Shown here: in pieces, positions 1 to 8,221 of the stretch
Layout of the letters: every line of letters starts with the position of its first letter
How positions within the stretch are numbered: the stretch's first letter is position 1
Assembly: GCF_014205225.1 (NCBI RefSeq)
Contig: NZ_JACHNB010000001.1
Span: 5,065,501-5,129,500, forward strand
Direction of reading: 5' to 3'
DNA from: Actinoplanes octamycinicus
GTDB taxonomy: Bacteria > Actinomycetota > Actinomycetes > Mycobacteriales > Micromonosporaceae
Length of the DNA stretch: 64,000 nt
Program-made: the position numbers and the translations under genes
Notes under the pieces: generated by a model
Told to the model about the DNA's origin: nothing
Seen by the model: the letters and a program-made list of their open reading frames with translations, nothing else
The model's database searches: none

Positions 1-1
1 C

Positions 2-586
2 CTCGGCGCTCTGGATGTGCCCACCCACGGGTCGTACAAGCTGGACGGCGTCGAGGTGGGCACGCTCTCCGACGGTCAGCTCGCGCTGGCCCGGAACCGG
101 CTGATCGGCTTCATCTTCCAGGCGTTCAACCTGATCCCGCGGACCACGGCGGTGGCCAACGTCGAGCTGCCGCTGGCGTACGCCGGGGTCCGTCCCAAGG
201 AGCGGCGCCGCCGCGCGATGGCGGCCCTGGACATCGTCGGTCTCGCGGACCGCGCCGGTCACGAGCCCAACCAGCTCTCCGGCGGCCAGCAGCAGCGCGT
301 CGCGGTGGCCCGGGCGCTGGTCACCGAGCCGGCCCTGCTGCTCGCCGACGAGCCCACCGGCAACCTGGACAGCAAGTCCACCGACGACGTGCTGCGGGTC
401 TTCGACGACCTGAGCGCGGCCGGCCGGACCATCGTGATCATCACCCACGAGGACGAGGTCGGCGCCCGGGCCAAGCGGCTGATCCGCCTGGTCGACGGCG
501 CGATCGTGACCGACGTCCGGCAGTCCCCGATCGACCGGCCGCCGGTGGGTCATCCGTACTCTCTCGCCGGGCGGCACAGCGCATGA
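2..586 (+). CDS. ABC transporter ATP-binding protein, MacB/LolD type (5' truncated by window)
   Basis: This is the ATPase of an export-type ABC system that works with the permease encoded just downstream. The reading frame is open to the first base of the window and the first residues (LGALDVPTHG) match the region just after Walker A, so the true start and the P-loop lie upstream; the internal GTG near position 17 is not the start. Visible motifs are the Q-loop (FIFQAFNLIP), the signature LSGGQQQR, Walker B with catalytic Glu (LLLADEPTGNLDS) and the H-loop (ITHED). The stop overlaps the permease start as ATGA, so the two are translationally coupled. MacB-like systems move peptides, lipoproteins or drugs; the substrate here is unknown. 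Confidence 0.93.
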   Translation, partial: LGALDVPTHGSYKLDGVEVGTLSDGQLALARNRLIGFIFQAFNLIPRTTAVANVELPLAYAGVRPKERRRRAMAALDIVGLADRAGHEPNQLSGGQQQRVAVARALVTEPALLLADEPTGNLDSKSTDDVLRVFDDLSAAGRTIVIITHEDEVGARAKRLIRLVDGAIVTDVRQSPIDRPPVGHPYSLAGRHSA

Positions 587-1812
587 GCTTTCTCGAGGTG
601 ATCCGGTTCTCGCTGCGCGGGCTGTCGGCCAACAAGCTGCGCTCGGCGCTCACCATGCTCGGCATCCTGATCGGTGTCGCCGCGGTGATCCTGCTGGTCG
701 CGGTCGGCAACGGCTCGGCCAAGGCGATCAGCGACCGGATCGAGGCGCTGGGCACCAACACGATCACCGTGATGAGCACCGGCCGGGGCGGCTCCAGCAG
801 CACCGCGCTGACCAAGAAGATGGCCGACGCGCTGGTCGACCCGGAGCTGGCCCCGGACATCAAGTCGGTGTCGCCGGTGGTCAGCGCGTCCTCGGCGACG
901 ATGACCTACGAGGGCGCCGACCACGCGGTCAGCACCTTCGTCGGCACCACCCCGGACTGGTTCGGCGCGTCCAGCACCCCGGTTGAGACGGGCGCGTCGT
1001 TCACCGCGGACGACGTCGCCCAGGGCCGCCGGGTGGTGGTGATCGGGCAGACCGTGGCCGAGGAGCTCTTCCCCGGCGTCGACCCGATCGACAAGCAGGT
1101 CACCGTCAGCGGCGCGCTGTTCACCGTGGTCGGCGTGCTCAAGGAGAAGAGCTCCACCGGGTTCCAGGACTCCAACGACACCGCGGTCGCCCCGCTCACC
1201 GCGGTCCAGCAGGTGCTGGCCGGGTACGGCTCGCTGACCTCGATCCTCGTGGAGGCCAAGGACCCGGACAAGGTCGACGCGGTGCAGAGCGAGGTCTCCA
1301 CGATCCTCGACCAGCAGCTCGACGTCTCCTCGTCCACGTCGTCGCGGACCACCGGCACCGGCACCAGCAGCACGCCGTACCGGATCCAGAACGCGTCGTC
1401 GCTGCTGGAGACGCAGACCGAGACCGCGGACACGTTCACCACGCTGCTCGGCGCGGTGGCCGCGATCAGCCTGCTGGTCGGCGGCATCGGGATCACCAAC
1501 ATCATGCTGGTCACGGTCACCGAGCGGACCCGGGAGATCGGCATCCGCAAGGCGCTCGGCGCGCCGCGCCGGGTGATCCTGACCCAGTTCCTGATCGAGG
1601 CGACCCTGCTGAGCGTGCTCGGCGGCGCCCTCGGTGTGGCCGCCGCCCTGATCGGCAGCCATTTCACGATCGTCGGGGTGAAACCGGTGATCGTGCCCAG
1701 CTCGATCGGGCTCGCCGTCGGCGTGTCCGTCGCGATCGGGCTGTTCTTCGGCGGGCTGCCCGCCGCCCGCGCCGCCCGCCTGCGTCCGATCGACGCGCTG
1801 CGCTACGAGTGA
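583..1812 (+). CDS. ABC transporter permease, MacB/FtsX family
   Basis: A 409-residue permease with the MacB topology: an N-terminal membrane segment at about residues 20-42, a large extracytoplasmic MacB_PCD-like domain (about 45-270, Ser/Thr rich near its end) and an FtsX domain with three C-terminal membrane helices (about 285-400). The conserved ERTREIGIRKALGA coupling-helix motif, which contacts the ATPase, is present. It overlaps the ATPase gene by four bases and is followed after 10 bases by a membrane-anchored DUF5666-like protein, which takes the place of the MacA-type adaptor in the operon order. A mechanotransmission role is inferred from the family, not seen directly. Confidence 0.93.
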   Translation: MSFLEVIRFSLRGLSANKLRSALTMLGILIGVAAVILLVAVGNGSAKAISDRIEALGTNTITVMSTGRGGSSSTALTKKMADALVDPELAPDIKSVSPVVSASSATMTYEGADHAVSTFVGTTPDWFGASSTPVETGASFTADDVAQGRRVVVIGQTVAEELFPGVDPIDKQVTVSGALFTVVGVLKEKSSTGFQDSNDTAVAPLTAVQQVLAGYGSLTSILVEAKDPDKVDAVQSEVSTILDQQLDVSSSTSSRTTGTGTSSTPYRIQNASSLLETQTETADTFTTLLGAVAAISLLVGGIGITNIMLVTVTERTREIGIRKALGAPRRVILTQFLIEATLLSVLGGALGVAAALIGSHFTIVGVKPVIVPSSIGLAVGVSVAIGLFFGGLPAARAARLRPIDALRYE

Positions 1813-1822
1813 GGACTCCGCT

Positions 1823-2410
1823 GTGAACCGGATGAACGACGAGACCGCCCTGCTGCCGGCCGTGCCGGCTCCCGCCCCCGCCGACGCCGACGCCGACGCC
1901 GACCACGAGGGTCTGGCCGAGGAGCTGGCGGCGGCCGCGCCGAAGAAGTGGTGGAACAAGGGCACCATCGGGCTCGGCGTCGGGCTGCTGCTGATGGGCG
2001 GCTTCCTCGGCGGCGTCCACGCGCAGAAGCAGTGGGGCACGTCGACGGCCACCACCGCCGGCTTCCCCGGCGGCGGCACCCGCGGCTCGGGGAACTTCCC
2101 GGGCGGGCTCAGCGCCAGCGGCTTCCCCGGTTTCGGGCAGGGCGCCCAGGGCGGCGGCACCGGCGGCACGACCACCGCGGCGGCCGCCGGCACCACCGGC
2201 AAGGTCAAGCTGGTCAACGGCAAGACCATCTATGTGGAGACCGCGGACGGCACCGTGGTCACCGTCAAGACCGACGGCTCGACCGCCGTGTCGACCGCGA
2301 AGAAGGGCAAACTCAGCGACGTCAAGGCCGGCGACTCGGTGACCGTCGAGGGCGCCGCCGGCGCCGACGGCGCGGTCACCGCCACCTCGGTCACCGCGCG
2401 AGGCAAGTGA
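1823..2410 (+). CDS. Membrane-anchored DUF5666-like protein
   Basis: A 195-residue protein starting at GTG 10 bases after the permease stop. It has an acidic, Ala/Pro/Asp-rich cytoplasmic N-terminus with a DADADAD run, one transmembrane segment (about residues 48-66), a Gly/Phe-rich linker (about 75-115) and a small C-terminal beta domain (about 125-195) of the type GKVKLVNGKTIYVETADG...VKAGDSVTVEG, typical of DUF5666 OB-like folds. It belongs to the ABC operon by position and may be an extracytoplasmic accessory of the transporter. The direct function is unknown. No cysteine lipobox is present. Confidence 0.8.
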   Translation: MNRMNDETALLPAVPAPAPADADADADHEGLAEELAAAAPKKWWNKGTIGLGVGLLLMGGFLGGVHAQKQWGTSTATTAGFPGGGTRGSGNFPGGLSASGFPGFGQGAQGGGTGGTTTAAAAGTTGKVKLVNGKTIYVETADGTVVTVKTDGSTAVSTAKKGKLSDVKAGDSVTVEGAAGADGAVTATSVTARGK

Positions 2411-2421
2411 CGAACTAGTTA

Positions 2422-2451
2422 TTGATGACCACGCCTCTCGCTCCCTAGGCT
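2422..2451 (+). promoter_or_regulatory. Candidate promoter of the LuxR-type regulator gene
   Basis: TTGATG (2422-2427) and TAGGCT (2446-2451) are separated by 18 bases, fitting an actinobacterial housekeeping -35 and a TAGnnT-type -10. The predicted transcription start lies about 10 bases before the GTG start. The stretch is locally AT-richer than its flanks. Inferred by eye only. Confidence 0.45.
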
Positions 2452-2466
2452 GAACCTAGATCTAGG
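2444..2466. promoter_or_regulatory. CCTAG inverted-repeat cluster, candidate operator at the regulator start
   Basis: CCTAGG at 2444-2449 overlaps the proposed -10, and a perfect 12-bp palindrome CCTAGATCTAGG at 2455-2466 ends two bases before the GTG start at 2469. CTAG is strongly under-represented in high-GC genomes, so three CTAG in 23 bp is notable. A binding site covering the transcription start would suit repression or autoregulation; the binding protein is unknown. Confidence 0.4.
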
Positions 2467-2468
2467 GG

Positions 2469-5246
2469 GTGAGCCGCGTGCAGCGCGACCTGCCCACACT
2501 GCACGGCCGGGAGGCGTTGCTCGCGGAGATCGACGCGCGGCTCGCCGCCGGCGGCGGGGTGGCCCTGCACGGGCCGCCCGGCATCGGGAAGACCGCTCTC
2601 CTGGACGCCGTCGCCGAGCCCGCCACCGCCCGCGGCGAGCTGGTCCTGCGCCTGCGGCCGGCCCGCGGCGAGCGCACCCTGGCCTGGGCGGGCGTCGCCG
2701 ACCTGATCCGGCAGATCCCACCCGGCGCGGTGGCCGCCCTCCCGCCCGCCGCCCGGCACTCGCTCGCCGCCCTGCGCCAGGGCCGTCCGCCGCGCACCGG
2801 CGTGCCCGCCCTGGCCCGGCGCCTGCTGCTGCCCGCTCTGCTCGCGCACTGCGCCCGCACCGGCCCGGTGCTGCTGGTGCTGGACGACGTGCAGTGGCTC
2901 GACCCGGAGTCCGCCGAGCTGCTCGCCTTCGCGATGCGCCGCCGCCCCGGCCCGCGGATCCGGGCGATCACCGCCGAGCGCCGCCCGGACCCGGCCGGCC
3001 GCCGCCGCGCCGCCCGGCTCTGCCCGCCCCCGGTCACCGAGATGGCCGTGCCGCCGCTCGCGCCGGACGACCTGACCGCCATGCTGGAGGCCCGCGGCCT
3101 GCCCTGCCGCACCGCCAGCCGGCTGCACCGGGCCAGCGCCGGCAACCCGTTCCTCGCCCTCGCGCTGGGCAGCACCGGCGGCGACGGCCCGGCCTGGCGA
3201 CCGGCGCCGCTGCCGGAGATCGCCCGGGACCTGGCCCGCGAGCGGCTCGGCTGCCTGTCCGCCGAGGTGAACCGGACGTTGCTGGTGGCGGCGCTGGCCA
3301 CCGACCCGACGGTCACCCTGCTGCTGCGCGCCGGGCGCGCCGACGCCGCCCGGGAGCTGCGGCTGGCCGCCGCGGCCGGGGTGGTGGAGATGACCGGTGA
3401 GGCGATCCGGTTCACGCCGCCACTGATCGCCCAGGTGCTGATCGACGAGACGCCGGCGGCCGGGCGTACCCAAATCCATGCCGCACTCGCCGCAGCCGCG
3501 CTCGACCCCCTGGACGCCCTGCGGCATCGCGCCCTGCGCGGAGCCCGCCCGGACGCGGCCACCGCCCGGCGGCTCGCGGACGCCGCCGACCAGTGCGCCG
3601 CGCGCGGCGCGGACCGGACCGCCGCCGAGTTCTACCTGCTCGCCGCCGACCGCTGCCCGCACCAGCTGGCCGCCGCGCGCCTCGACTGGCTGGTCGCCGC
3701 GGCCCGCACCGCGCTCACCGGGGGAGCGCCCGCGCTGGCCGGCCGGGCCGCCGAGGCGGTGATCGCGGCCGACGCCCCGGCCGGGCACCGGGTCCGCGCC
3801 CGGGTGGTGCTGATCGACCTGGCCGGGCAGGCGCTCGGCGAGATGGGGGAGATGTTCGCGGCGGCGCTCGCCGAGGCCGGCGACGACCCGGCGCTGCTCG
3901 CCCCGGTCCGGCTGCGGCTCACCTGGCAGGCGATGATCACCGGCGACCCGGACCGGGCCGCCTACGAGGCACGCAGCACCGCCGCGATCGCCCACCGGGT
4001 CGGCGACGCCACCAGCGAGGCGATGGCGCTCAGCAGCCTGGCCCAGATCCAGCGGATGCGCGGCGAGCCGCAGTGGCAGGACTCGCTGGCCCGCGCCCTC
4101 ATGCTGCCCGCCTCGCCGGCGCCGGACTGGCTGCACTACGGCCCGCACTACATCGCCGCCCGCTTCGCGCTGATCGACGACCGGCTCGACGAGGCGCGCG
4201 CCGAGCTGCTCCGCCTGCTCGCGGTCGCCGAGCACGACCGGATCGGCGAGGCCCGGGTCGAGGTGCTGCGCAGCCTGTCCGAGGTGGCGGCCCGGGCCGG
4301 TCGCTGCCGGGAGGCCCTACGGTACGCACACCGCGCGGTGCAGGCAGCGCAGGAGGCCGGCCTGAGCCCCGGCCCGACCTGGTACACCGCCGCGGTGGCC
4401 GAGCTGGCCGGGGGCAGCCTGGCCGCGGCCGCCGGTTTCGCCCAGCGCGGCATCCGCGCCTCCGAGCAGGAAGGCGACAACCTCTACCTGCGCCGCCACC
4501 TGCACGCGCTGGGCCAGGCCCGGCTCCGCTCCGGCGACACCCGGACCGGGGTGGCCGCGCTGCGCCGGCTGCGCGAGCTGGAGGCCGAGGCCGGCAGCGC
4601 CGACCCGATGATCGTCCGCTGGCACGCCGACCTGGCCACCGGGCTGGCCGCGCTCGGCGAGCACGTCGAGGCGGCCGAGACGCTGGCCGGCGCGCGCAAG
4701 GCGGCCGAGCGGCTGGGCAGCACCCCGGCGCTGGCCGGATACCTGGACCGGGCCACCGCGATCGTGCACTCGGAGAGCGGCCAGGCGGACTCGGCGGTCG
4801 AGCTGTCCACCGCCGCGGCGGCCCTCTTCGAACAGCTCCGGCAGCCGGTGGAACAGGGCCACGCGCTGCTGGTGGCCGGCGGCGCGGAACGCCGCCGCCG
4901 CCGCTACGCCGCGGCCCGCCTGCTGATCGGCGCGGCGCTGTCGATCTTCATGGCCGCGGACGCGCGCCCGTGGGCCGAGGAGACCGAGCGGGCCCTCGCC
5001 CGCACCGAGGGCAGCCTCGCGCCGGAGCAGGGGCTGACCTCCACCGAGCTGCGGATCGCCGGGCTGGTCCGGGACGGCGCCAGCAACCGGGAGATCGCCA
5101 CCCGGCTGTACCTGAGCGTGAAGACGGTGGAGGCGACGCTGACCCGGGTCTACCGCAAGCTCGGGGTCCGCTCCCGGACCCAGTTGTCGTCCCGCTTGCA
5201 GGCGGTCGAGGTGGGGCCGCTCCCCGAGCCCACCTCCCCGGCCTGA
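2469..5246 (+). CDS. Large ATP-binding LuxR-family transcriptional regulator (LAL/MalT-like)
   Basis: A 925-residue regulator with an N-terminal STAND/AAA-like ATPase (Walker A GPPGIGKT at about residues 36-43, Walker B LLVLDDVQWLD at about 137-147), a long Ala/Leu-rich helical TPR-like middle region and a C-terminal LuxR HTH (about 857-910; LTSTELRIAGLVRDG...NREIATRLYLS...LGVRSRTQL). This is the LAL architecture, in which ligand and ATP binding gate oligomerisation and promoter activation. The start is GTG with a very short leader. No obvious pathway partner lies next to it: upstream is an ABC operon, downstream a repeat-filled gene-free zone. The effector is unknown. Confidence 0.92.
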   Translation: MSRVQRDLPTLHGREALLAEIDARLAAGGGVALHGPPGIGKTALLDAVAEPATARGELVLRLRPARGERTLAWAGVADLIRQIPPGAVAALPPAARHSLAALRQGRPPRTGVPALARRLLLPALLAHCARTGPVLLVLDDVQWLDPESAELLAFAMRRRPGPRIRAITAERRPDPAGRRRAARLCPPPVTEMAVPPLAPDDLTAMLEARGLPCRTASRLHRASAGNPFLALALGSTGGDGPAWRPAPLPEIARDLARERLGCLSAEVNRTLLVAALATDPTVTLLLRAGRADAARELRLAAAAGVVEMTGEAIRFTPPLIAQVLIDETPAAGRTQIHAALAAAALDPLDALRHRALRGARPDAATARRLADAADQCAARGADRTAAEFYLLAADRCPHQLAAARLDWLVAAARTALTGGAPALAGRAAEAVIAADAPAGHRVRARVVLIDLAGQALGEMGEMFAAALAEAGDDPALLAPVRLRLTWQAMITGDPDRAAYEARSTAAIAHRVGDATSEAMALSSLAQIQRMRGEPQWQDSLARALMLPASPAPDWLHYGPHYIAARFALIDDRLDEARAELLRLLAVAEHDRIGEARVEVLRSLSEVAARAGRCREALRYAHRAVQAAQEAGLSPGPTWYTAAVAELAGGSLAAAAGFAQRGIRASEQEGDNLYLRRHLHALGQARLRSGDTRTGVAALRRLRELEAEAGSADPMIVRWHADLATGLAALGEHVEAAETLAGARKAAERLGSTPALAGYLDRATAIVHSESGQADSAVELSTAAAALFEQLRQPVEQGHALLVAGGAERRRRRYAAARLLIGAALSIFMAADARPWAEETERALARTEGSLAPEQGLTSTELRIAGLVRDGASNREIATRLYLSVKTVEATLTRVYRKLGVRSRTQLSSRLQAVEVGPLPEPTSPA

Positions 5247-5869
5247 CCACCACCCCACCTCACGGTCCGGCGGCCCCGTCTTCCAGCGACCTCCGCGCCT
5301 CCCTAGCTCCTTGCCTTTTCACCGGCCTCCGCGCCGATCTGCCCGCGCTTGCCCGCCGGAGTCTGCGCCCACCTGCCCGCGCTTGCCCGCCGGAGTCTGC
5401 GCCTACCTGCCCGCGCTTGCCCGCCGGAGTCTGCGCCTACCTGCCCGCGCTTGCCCGCCGGAGTCCGCGCCAACCTGCCTCCGCCTTCGTGCCGGCCTGC
5501 CCGCCTGCCCGGTTTCCGGGCCGACTCGTCTCCGCTTCCCTGACTCCCCACTGGCCCTCTTCTCTCCCTTCCGCGCCAGCGTTCTTGTTCCCTCGCTACC
5601 GACTCATCGCTTCCTCTCCGCCGGCATGCCGGCCTTCCGCCGTTGCGCCGGACCGCTGGCTGTCGCGTGCAGCGGTGGGCGACGTCACGGCATTCGCCTG
5701 ACCAGGATTTCCGCGACGGAGAGTGACCTGGGTTACCGCAATACCGTGGCGGCGATCACTTTCATCTTCTAAGTTTTACCTGGTTGATTTGGTGATGAAG
5801 CAGAGGCTCGGCATTGTTGTATGCGGAAGCGACGAGGCTTTCTCCGTCACTATCCGTTAGGAGTGCCCG
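5247..5869. other. Gene-free stretch after the LuxR-type regulator
   Basis: No frame here has convincing codon use. It holds the 34-bp tandem array (5339-5474), a C/T-rich stretch to about 5640, and then about 130 bp of lower GC just before the small gene at 5870, which is where that gene's promoter should lie. I could not pick a confident -10/-35 pair. Confidence 0.6.
5339..5474. repeat. Four tandem copies of a 34-bp unit
   Basis: Copies begin at 5339, 5373, 5407 and 5441, with unit start CTGCCCGCGCTTGCCCGCCG; they differ at only a few bases near each unit's end. Because 34 is not a multiple of three, every forward frame rotates through the same peptide pieces, which argues against coding. 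There are no spacers, so it is a minisatellite and not a CRISPR. Confidence 0.9.
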
Positions 5870-6115
5870 ATGCCGTTCATTCGTGAGATCCGTACCGCCA
5901 TCGTCAACCGCATCGCCGAGCGCCGTGCGCACCGTCAGCTGAGCACCGAGCTGGCCGCCTTCCGCACCGCCGCCGAGCGCACCGAACTCGACCTGATGCT
6001 GGGCCGGCACACCGCCGAGGAGACCCGCGAGATCGAGGCCATCCTGGCCCGGCAGGACGCCCAGCGCCGCTACCAGGCCACCGTGCAGTCCGGCGTTGGC
6101 GGTTTCCACAGCTGA
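5870..6115 (+). CDS. Small basic/helical protein of unknown function
   Basis: An 81-residue protein with a good AGGAG site six bases before the ATG. It is predicted to be almost wholly helical (IREIRTAIVNRIAERRAHRQLSTELAAFRTAAERTELDLML...EIEAILARQDAQRRYQ), with basic N-terminal and mixed-charge central heptads, and no membrane segment or cysteine. Similar short proteins are common in Micromonosporaceae and Streptomyces as hypotheticals. It stands alone between two repeat regions and is followed by a strong hairpin, so it is probably monocistronic. Function not recognised. Confidence 0.8.
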   Translation: MPFIREIRTAIVNRIAERRAHRQLSTELAAFRTAAERTELDLMLGRHTAEETREIEAILARQDAQRRYQATVQSGVGGFHS

Positions 6116-6200
6116 CCCCACACTGAACATCGGGTCGCCAGCCGACCCGGTGGGCCACGCCCGCCTGCCCGGACCGTCCCCGGACAGCGAAGGCCGGCCC

Positions 6201-6238
6201 ACACCCGCCCCCGGCACCCCGTGCGCCGGGGGCGGTGT
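6201..6238 (+). terminator. Hairpin terminator after the 81-residue gene
   Basis: The left arm 6201-6215 pairs with 6225-6238 (core CCGCCCCCGGC / GCCGGGGGCGG, one bulged C, 9-nt loop). There is no U-tract, as is usual for actinomycete terminators. The right arm is the start of the repeated 75-bp unit. Confidence 0.7.
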
Positions 6239-6441
6239 CATGTCCGGGCCGTTCTCGGGTGGCGGAGATCGGCCCGCGCTCGCCGCCGGTGCCCCGTGCG
6301 CCGGGGGCGGTGTCATGTCTGGGCCGTTCTCGGGCGGCGGAGATCGGCCCGCGCTCGCCGCCGGTGCCCCGTGCGCCGGGGGCGGTGTCATGGCTGGGCC
6401 GTTCTCGGGCGGCGGAGATCGGCCCGCGCTCGCCGCCGGTG
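6217..6441. repeat. Three tandem copies of a 75-bp unit
   Basis: Units begin at 6217, 6292 and 6367 and differ by only a few bases; a degenerate fourth partial copy follows (about 6442-6475). Each unit starts with the right arm of the terminator hairpin (GCGCCGGGGGCGGTGTCATG). The length is a multiple of three, so several frames remain open on both strands, but none has a start with a ribosome site. I treat the array as non-coding. Confidence 0.85.
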
Positions 6442-6684
6442 CCCGGTGCCCGGTGCGCCGGGCAGCGCCATGTCTGCGCCTCCCCGGCATCTCCTGTTGT
6501 CCGGTTTCGATTGGTGGTCAATGTGCTGCCGAACCTGCGGATACCTTGGTGCTCATCGGCGACGGGCGGAGGTGGTGCATGAGAGCGTCACTGATTCCGC
6601 CTTCCGGTTGCACCGTCCGTGCCGGCGGCCATCGCTTCTCGGCGGGTAGCGGTCCGCGTCGCTCAACACCTGCGTGGCGCGGTC

Positions 6685-7091
6685 GCGTAGTCGCGGGGGA
6701 GGTGGTGGCGGCCGTGCGGTTGCGTAGTCGCGGGGGAGGTGGTGGCGGCCGTGCGGTTGCGTAGTCGCGGGGTAGGCGGTGGCACCCGTGCGGTTGCGTA
6801 GTCGCGGGGTAGGCGGTGGCACCCGTGCGGTTGCGTAGTCGCGGGGTAGGCGGTGGCACCCGTGCGGTTGCGTAGTCGCGGGGTAGGCGGTGGCACCCGT
6901 GCGGTTGCGTAGTCGCGGGGTAGGCGGTGGCACCCGTGCAGTCGCGTAGTCGCGGGGGAGACGGTGCCCGCCGTGCGATCGCGTCGTCCTATTGGAGACG
7001 GTGCCCGCCGTGCGATCAGGTCGCCCGATTGGAGACGGTGCGGGCCGTGTGGTCGCGTCGTCGCATGAGAGACGGTGCACCGATCATGCGG
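6685..7091. repeat. 37-bp tandem array, about ten to eleven units
   Basis: The unit begins GCGTAGTCGCGGGGTAGGCG and continues GTGGCACCCGTGCGGTT. Starts at 6685, 6722, 6759, 6796, 6833, 6870, 6907 and 6944 are exactly 37 bp apart. The central units (6759-6943) are essentially identical, the first two share one variant, and the last three (from about 6944) decay progressively. Each unit contains a GCAC-CC-GTGC dyad. There are no unique spacers. Between 6480 and 6684 I see no gene. Confidence 0.93.
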
Positions 7092-7101
7092 GGAGGACGA
7101 T

Positions 7102-7139
7102 CGCCCGGCCGCGCGCCGGAACAGGGGCGCGGCCGGGCG
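7102..7139 (-). terminator. Terminator of the TerC operon
   Basis: A perfect 13-bp stem (CGCCCGGCCGCGC at 7102-7114 with its complement at 7127-7139) with a 12-nt loop starts 13 bases downstream of the terC-family stop on the minus strand. Confidence 0.75.
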
Positions 7140-7151
7140 TACCGAAAAGGG

Positions 7152-8156
7152 TCAGTCCTGGGGTTGGCGGTCGGGGTGGCTGTGGAGGCTGCCGGCGTGG
7201 GCTTTCAGGGACGGGTCGCGACGGGATTTGATCAGGCTGGCGACGGTGGTGACGACCAGGATCCCGATGATGACGATGAGCGAGACGGGGGTGCTGACTT
7301 CGGGGACCGCGTCGCTGAGTGACTTGTGGGCCCAGTGCAGGACGAGTTTCACGCCGATGAAGGCGAGGATCACGGCGAGGCCGGTGGACAGGTAGACCAG
7401 GCGGTCCAGCAAGCCCTTGACCAGGAAGAACAGGGCTCGCAGGCCGAGCAGGGCGAAGGCGTTGGCGACGAAGACGATGTACGCCTCCTCGGTGACGCCG
7501 AAGACCGCCGGGATCGAGTCGAGGGCGAACAGGATGTCCGTGCTGCCGATCGCCAGCAGCACCAGGAACAGCGGGGTGACCATCCGCCGGCCGTCGACCC
7601 GGGTGATCATCTTGCCCTCGACGTAGTCGTCGGTCACCGGGAGGAACCGGCGGCCGGCGCGGACCAGGGCGTTGTCCTCGATGCTCGGGTCCTCGTCGCG
7701 GTGCCGGAAGAGCTGCACCGCCGTGTAGATCAGGATCAGCCCGAAGATCAGGAACATGAACGAGAACAGGTTGAGCAGGGTGGCGCCGAGCGCGATGAAG
7801 ACCACCCGCAGGACCAGCGCGATGATGATCCCGAAGGTCAGCACCTCCTGCTGGTACCGCTCGGGCACGGCGAACGTGCTCATGATGATCACGAAGACGA
7901 ACAGGTTGTCGACGGACAGGCTCTTCTCGACGATGTACCCGGCGAAGTACTCCGTGCCGTAGGTCCATCCGGCGACCTGCGCGAAGACCAGGCCGAACGC
8001 GATCGCGACGACGATATAGAAGATCGACCAGCCGGCGGCCTCGCGGAAACCGACGACGTGCGGACGCAACACCCCCAAAGTCAGGTCGAGGGCGAGCAGG
8101 GCGACGATGACGCCGATCGTCAGGGTCCAGCCGAGCGCGGTGACCTCAAGCATCAT
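7152..8156 (-). CDS. TerC/Alx-family integral membrane protein
   Basis: A 334-residue membrane protein of the TerC family, implicated in metal (Mn2+) efflux and in protecting exported proteins from mismetallation, and historically in tellurite resistance. Nine or so hydrophobic segments are visible, with the family signature SLSVDNLFVFVII and the second FALDSIPAVFG motif, both carrying the conserved membrane-embedded acidic residues. I start it at the paired ATGs (MMLEVTALG); the frame continues upstream, but that part reads as intergenic sequence. It is the last gene of a minus-strand membrane operon. No yybP-ykoY riboswitch fits in the 65-bp upstream gap. Confidence 0.92.
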   Translation of the reverse strand: MMLEVTALGWTLTIGVIVALLALDLTLGVLRPHVVGFREAAGWSIFYIVVAIAFGLVFAQVAGWTYGTEYFAGYIVEKSLSVDNLFVFVIIMSTFAVPERYQQEVLTFGIIIALVLRVVFIALGATLLNLFSFMFLIFGLILIYTAVQLFRHRDEDPSIEDNALVRAGRRFLPVTDDYVEGKMITRVDGRRMVTPLFLVLLAIGSTDILFALDSIPAVFGVTEEAYIVFVANAFALLGLRALFFLVKGLLDRLVYLSTGLAVILAFIGVKLVLHWAHKSLSDAVPEVSTPVSLIVIIGILVVTTVASLIKSRRDPSLKAHAGSLHSHPDRQPQD

Positions 8157-8221
8157 CAAAGCATCCCCAAAGTTCCTGCAAAATATGCCCGGAACTCCCT
8201 GCAAGATCCCTGTAAACAGCG

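Noticed and set aside
17..19. GTG at position 17 as start of the first ABC ATPase
   Set aside because: The frame upstream codes for residues that match the family, and the Walker A motif is missing, so the true start lies outside the window.
3593..5701. A 702-codon frame inside the LuxR-type regulator
   Set aside because: Arg/Gly/Pro-rich shadow in another frame; it also runs through the 34-bp repeat array.
5762..6490. Repeat protein read from the minus strand across the 75-bp array
   Set aside because: No ribosome site or sensible composition; the real gene on the opposite strand occupies part of it and the in-frame repeats follow simply from a period divisible by three.
6685..7091. Possible CRISPR array
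   Set aside because: Repeats are directly abutting at constant 37-bp period with no unique spacers, and no cas genes are present.
8157..8221. yybP-ykoY manganese riboswitch before the TerC-family gene
   Set aside because: The 65-bp gap is too short and lacks the conserved loops of that riboswitch.
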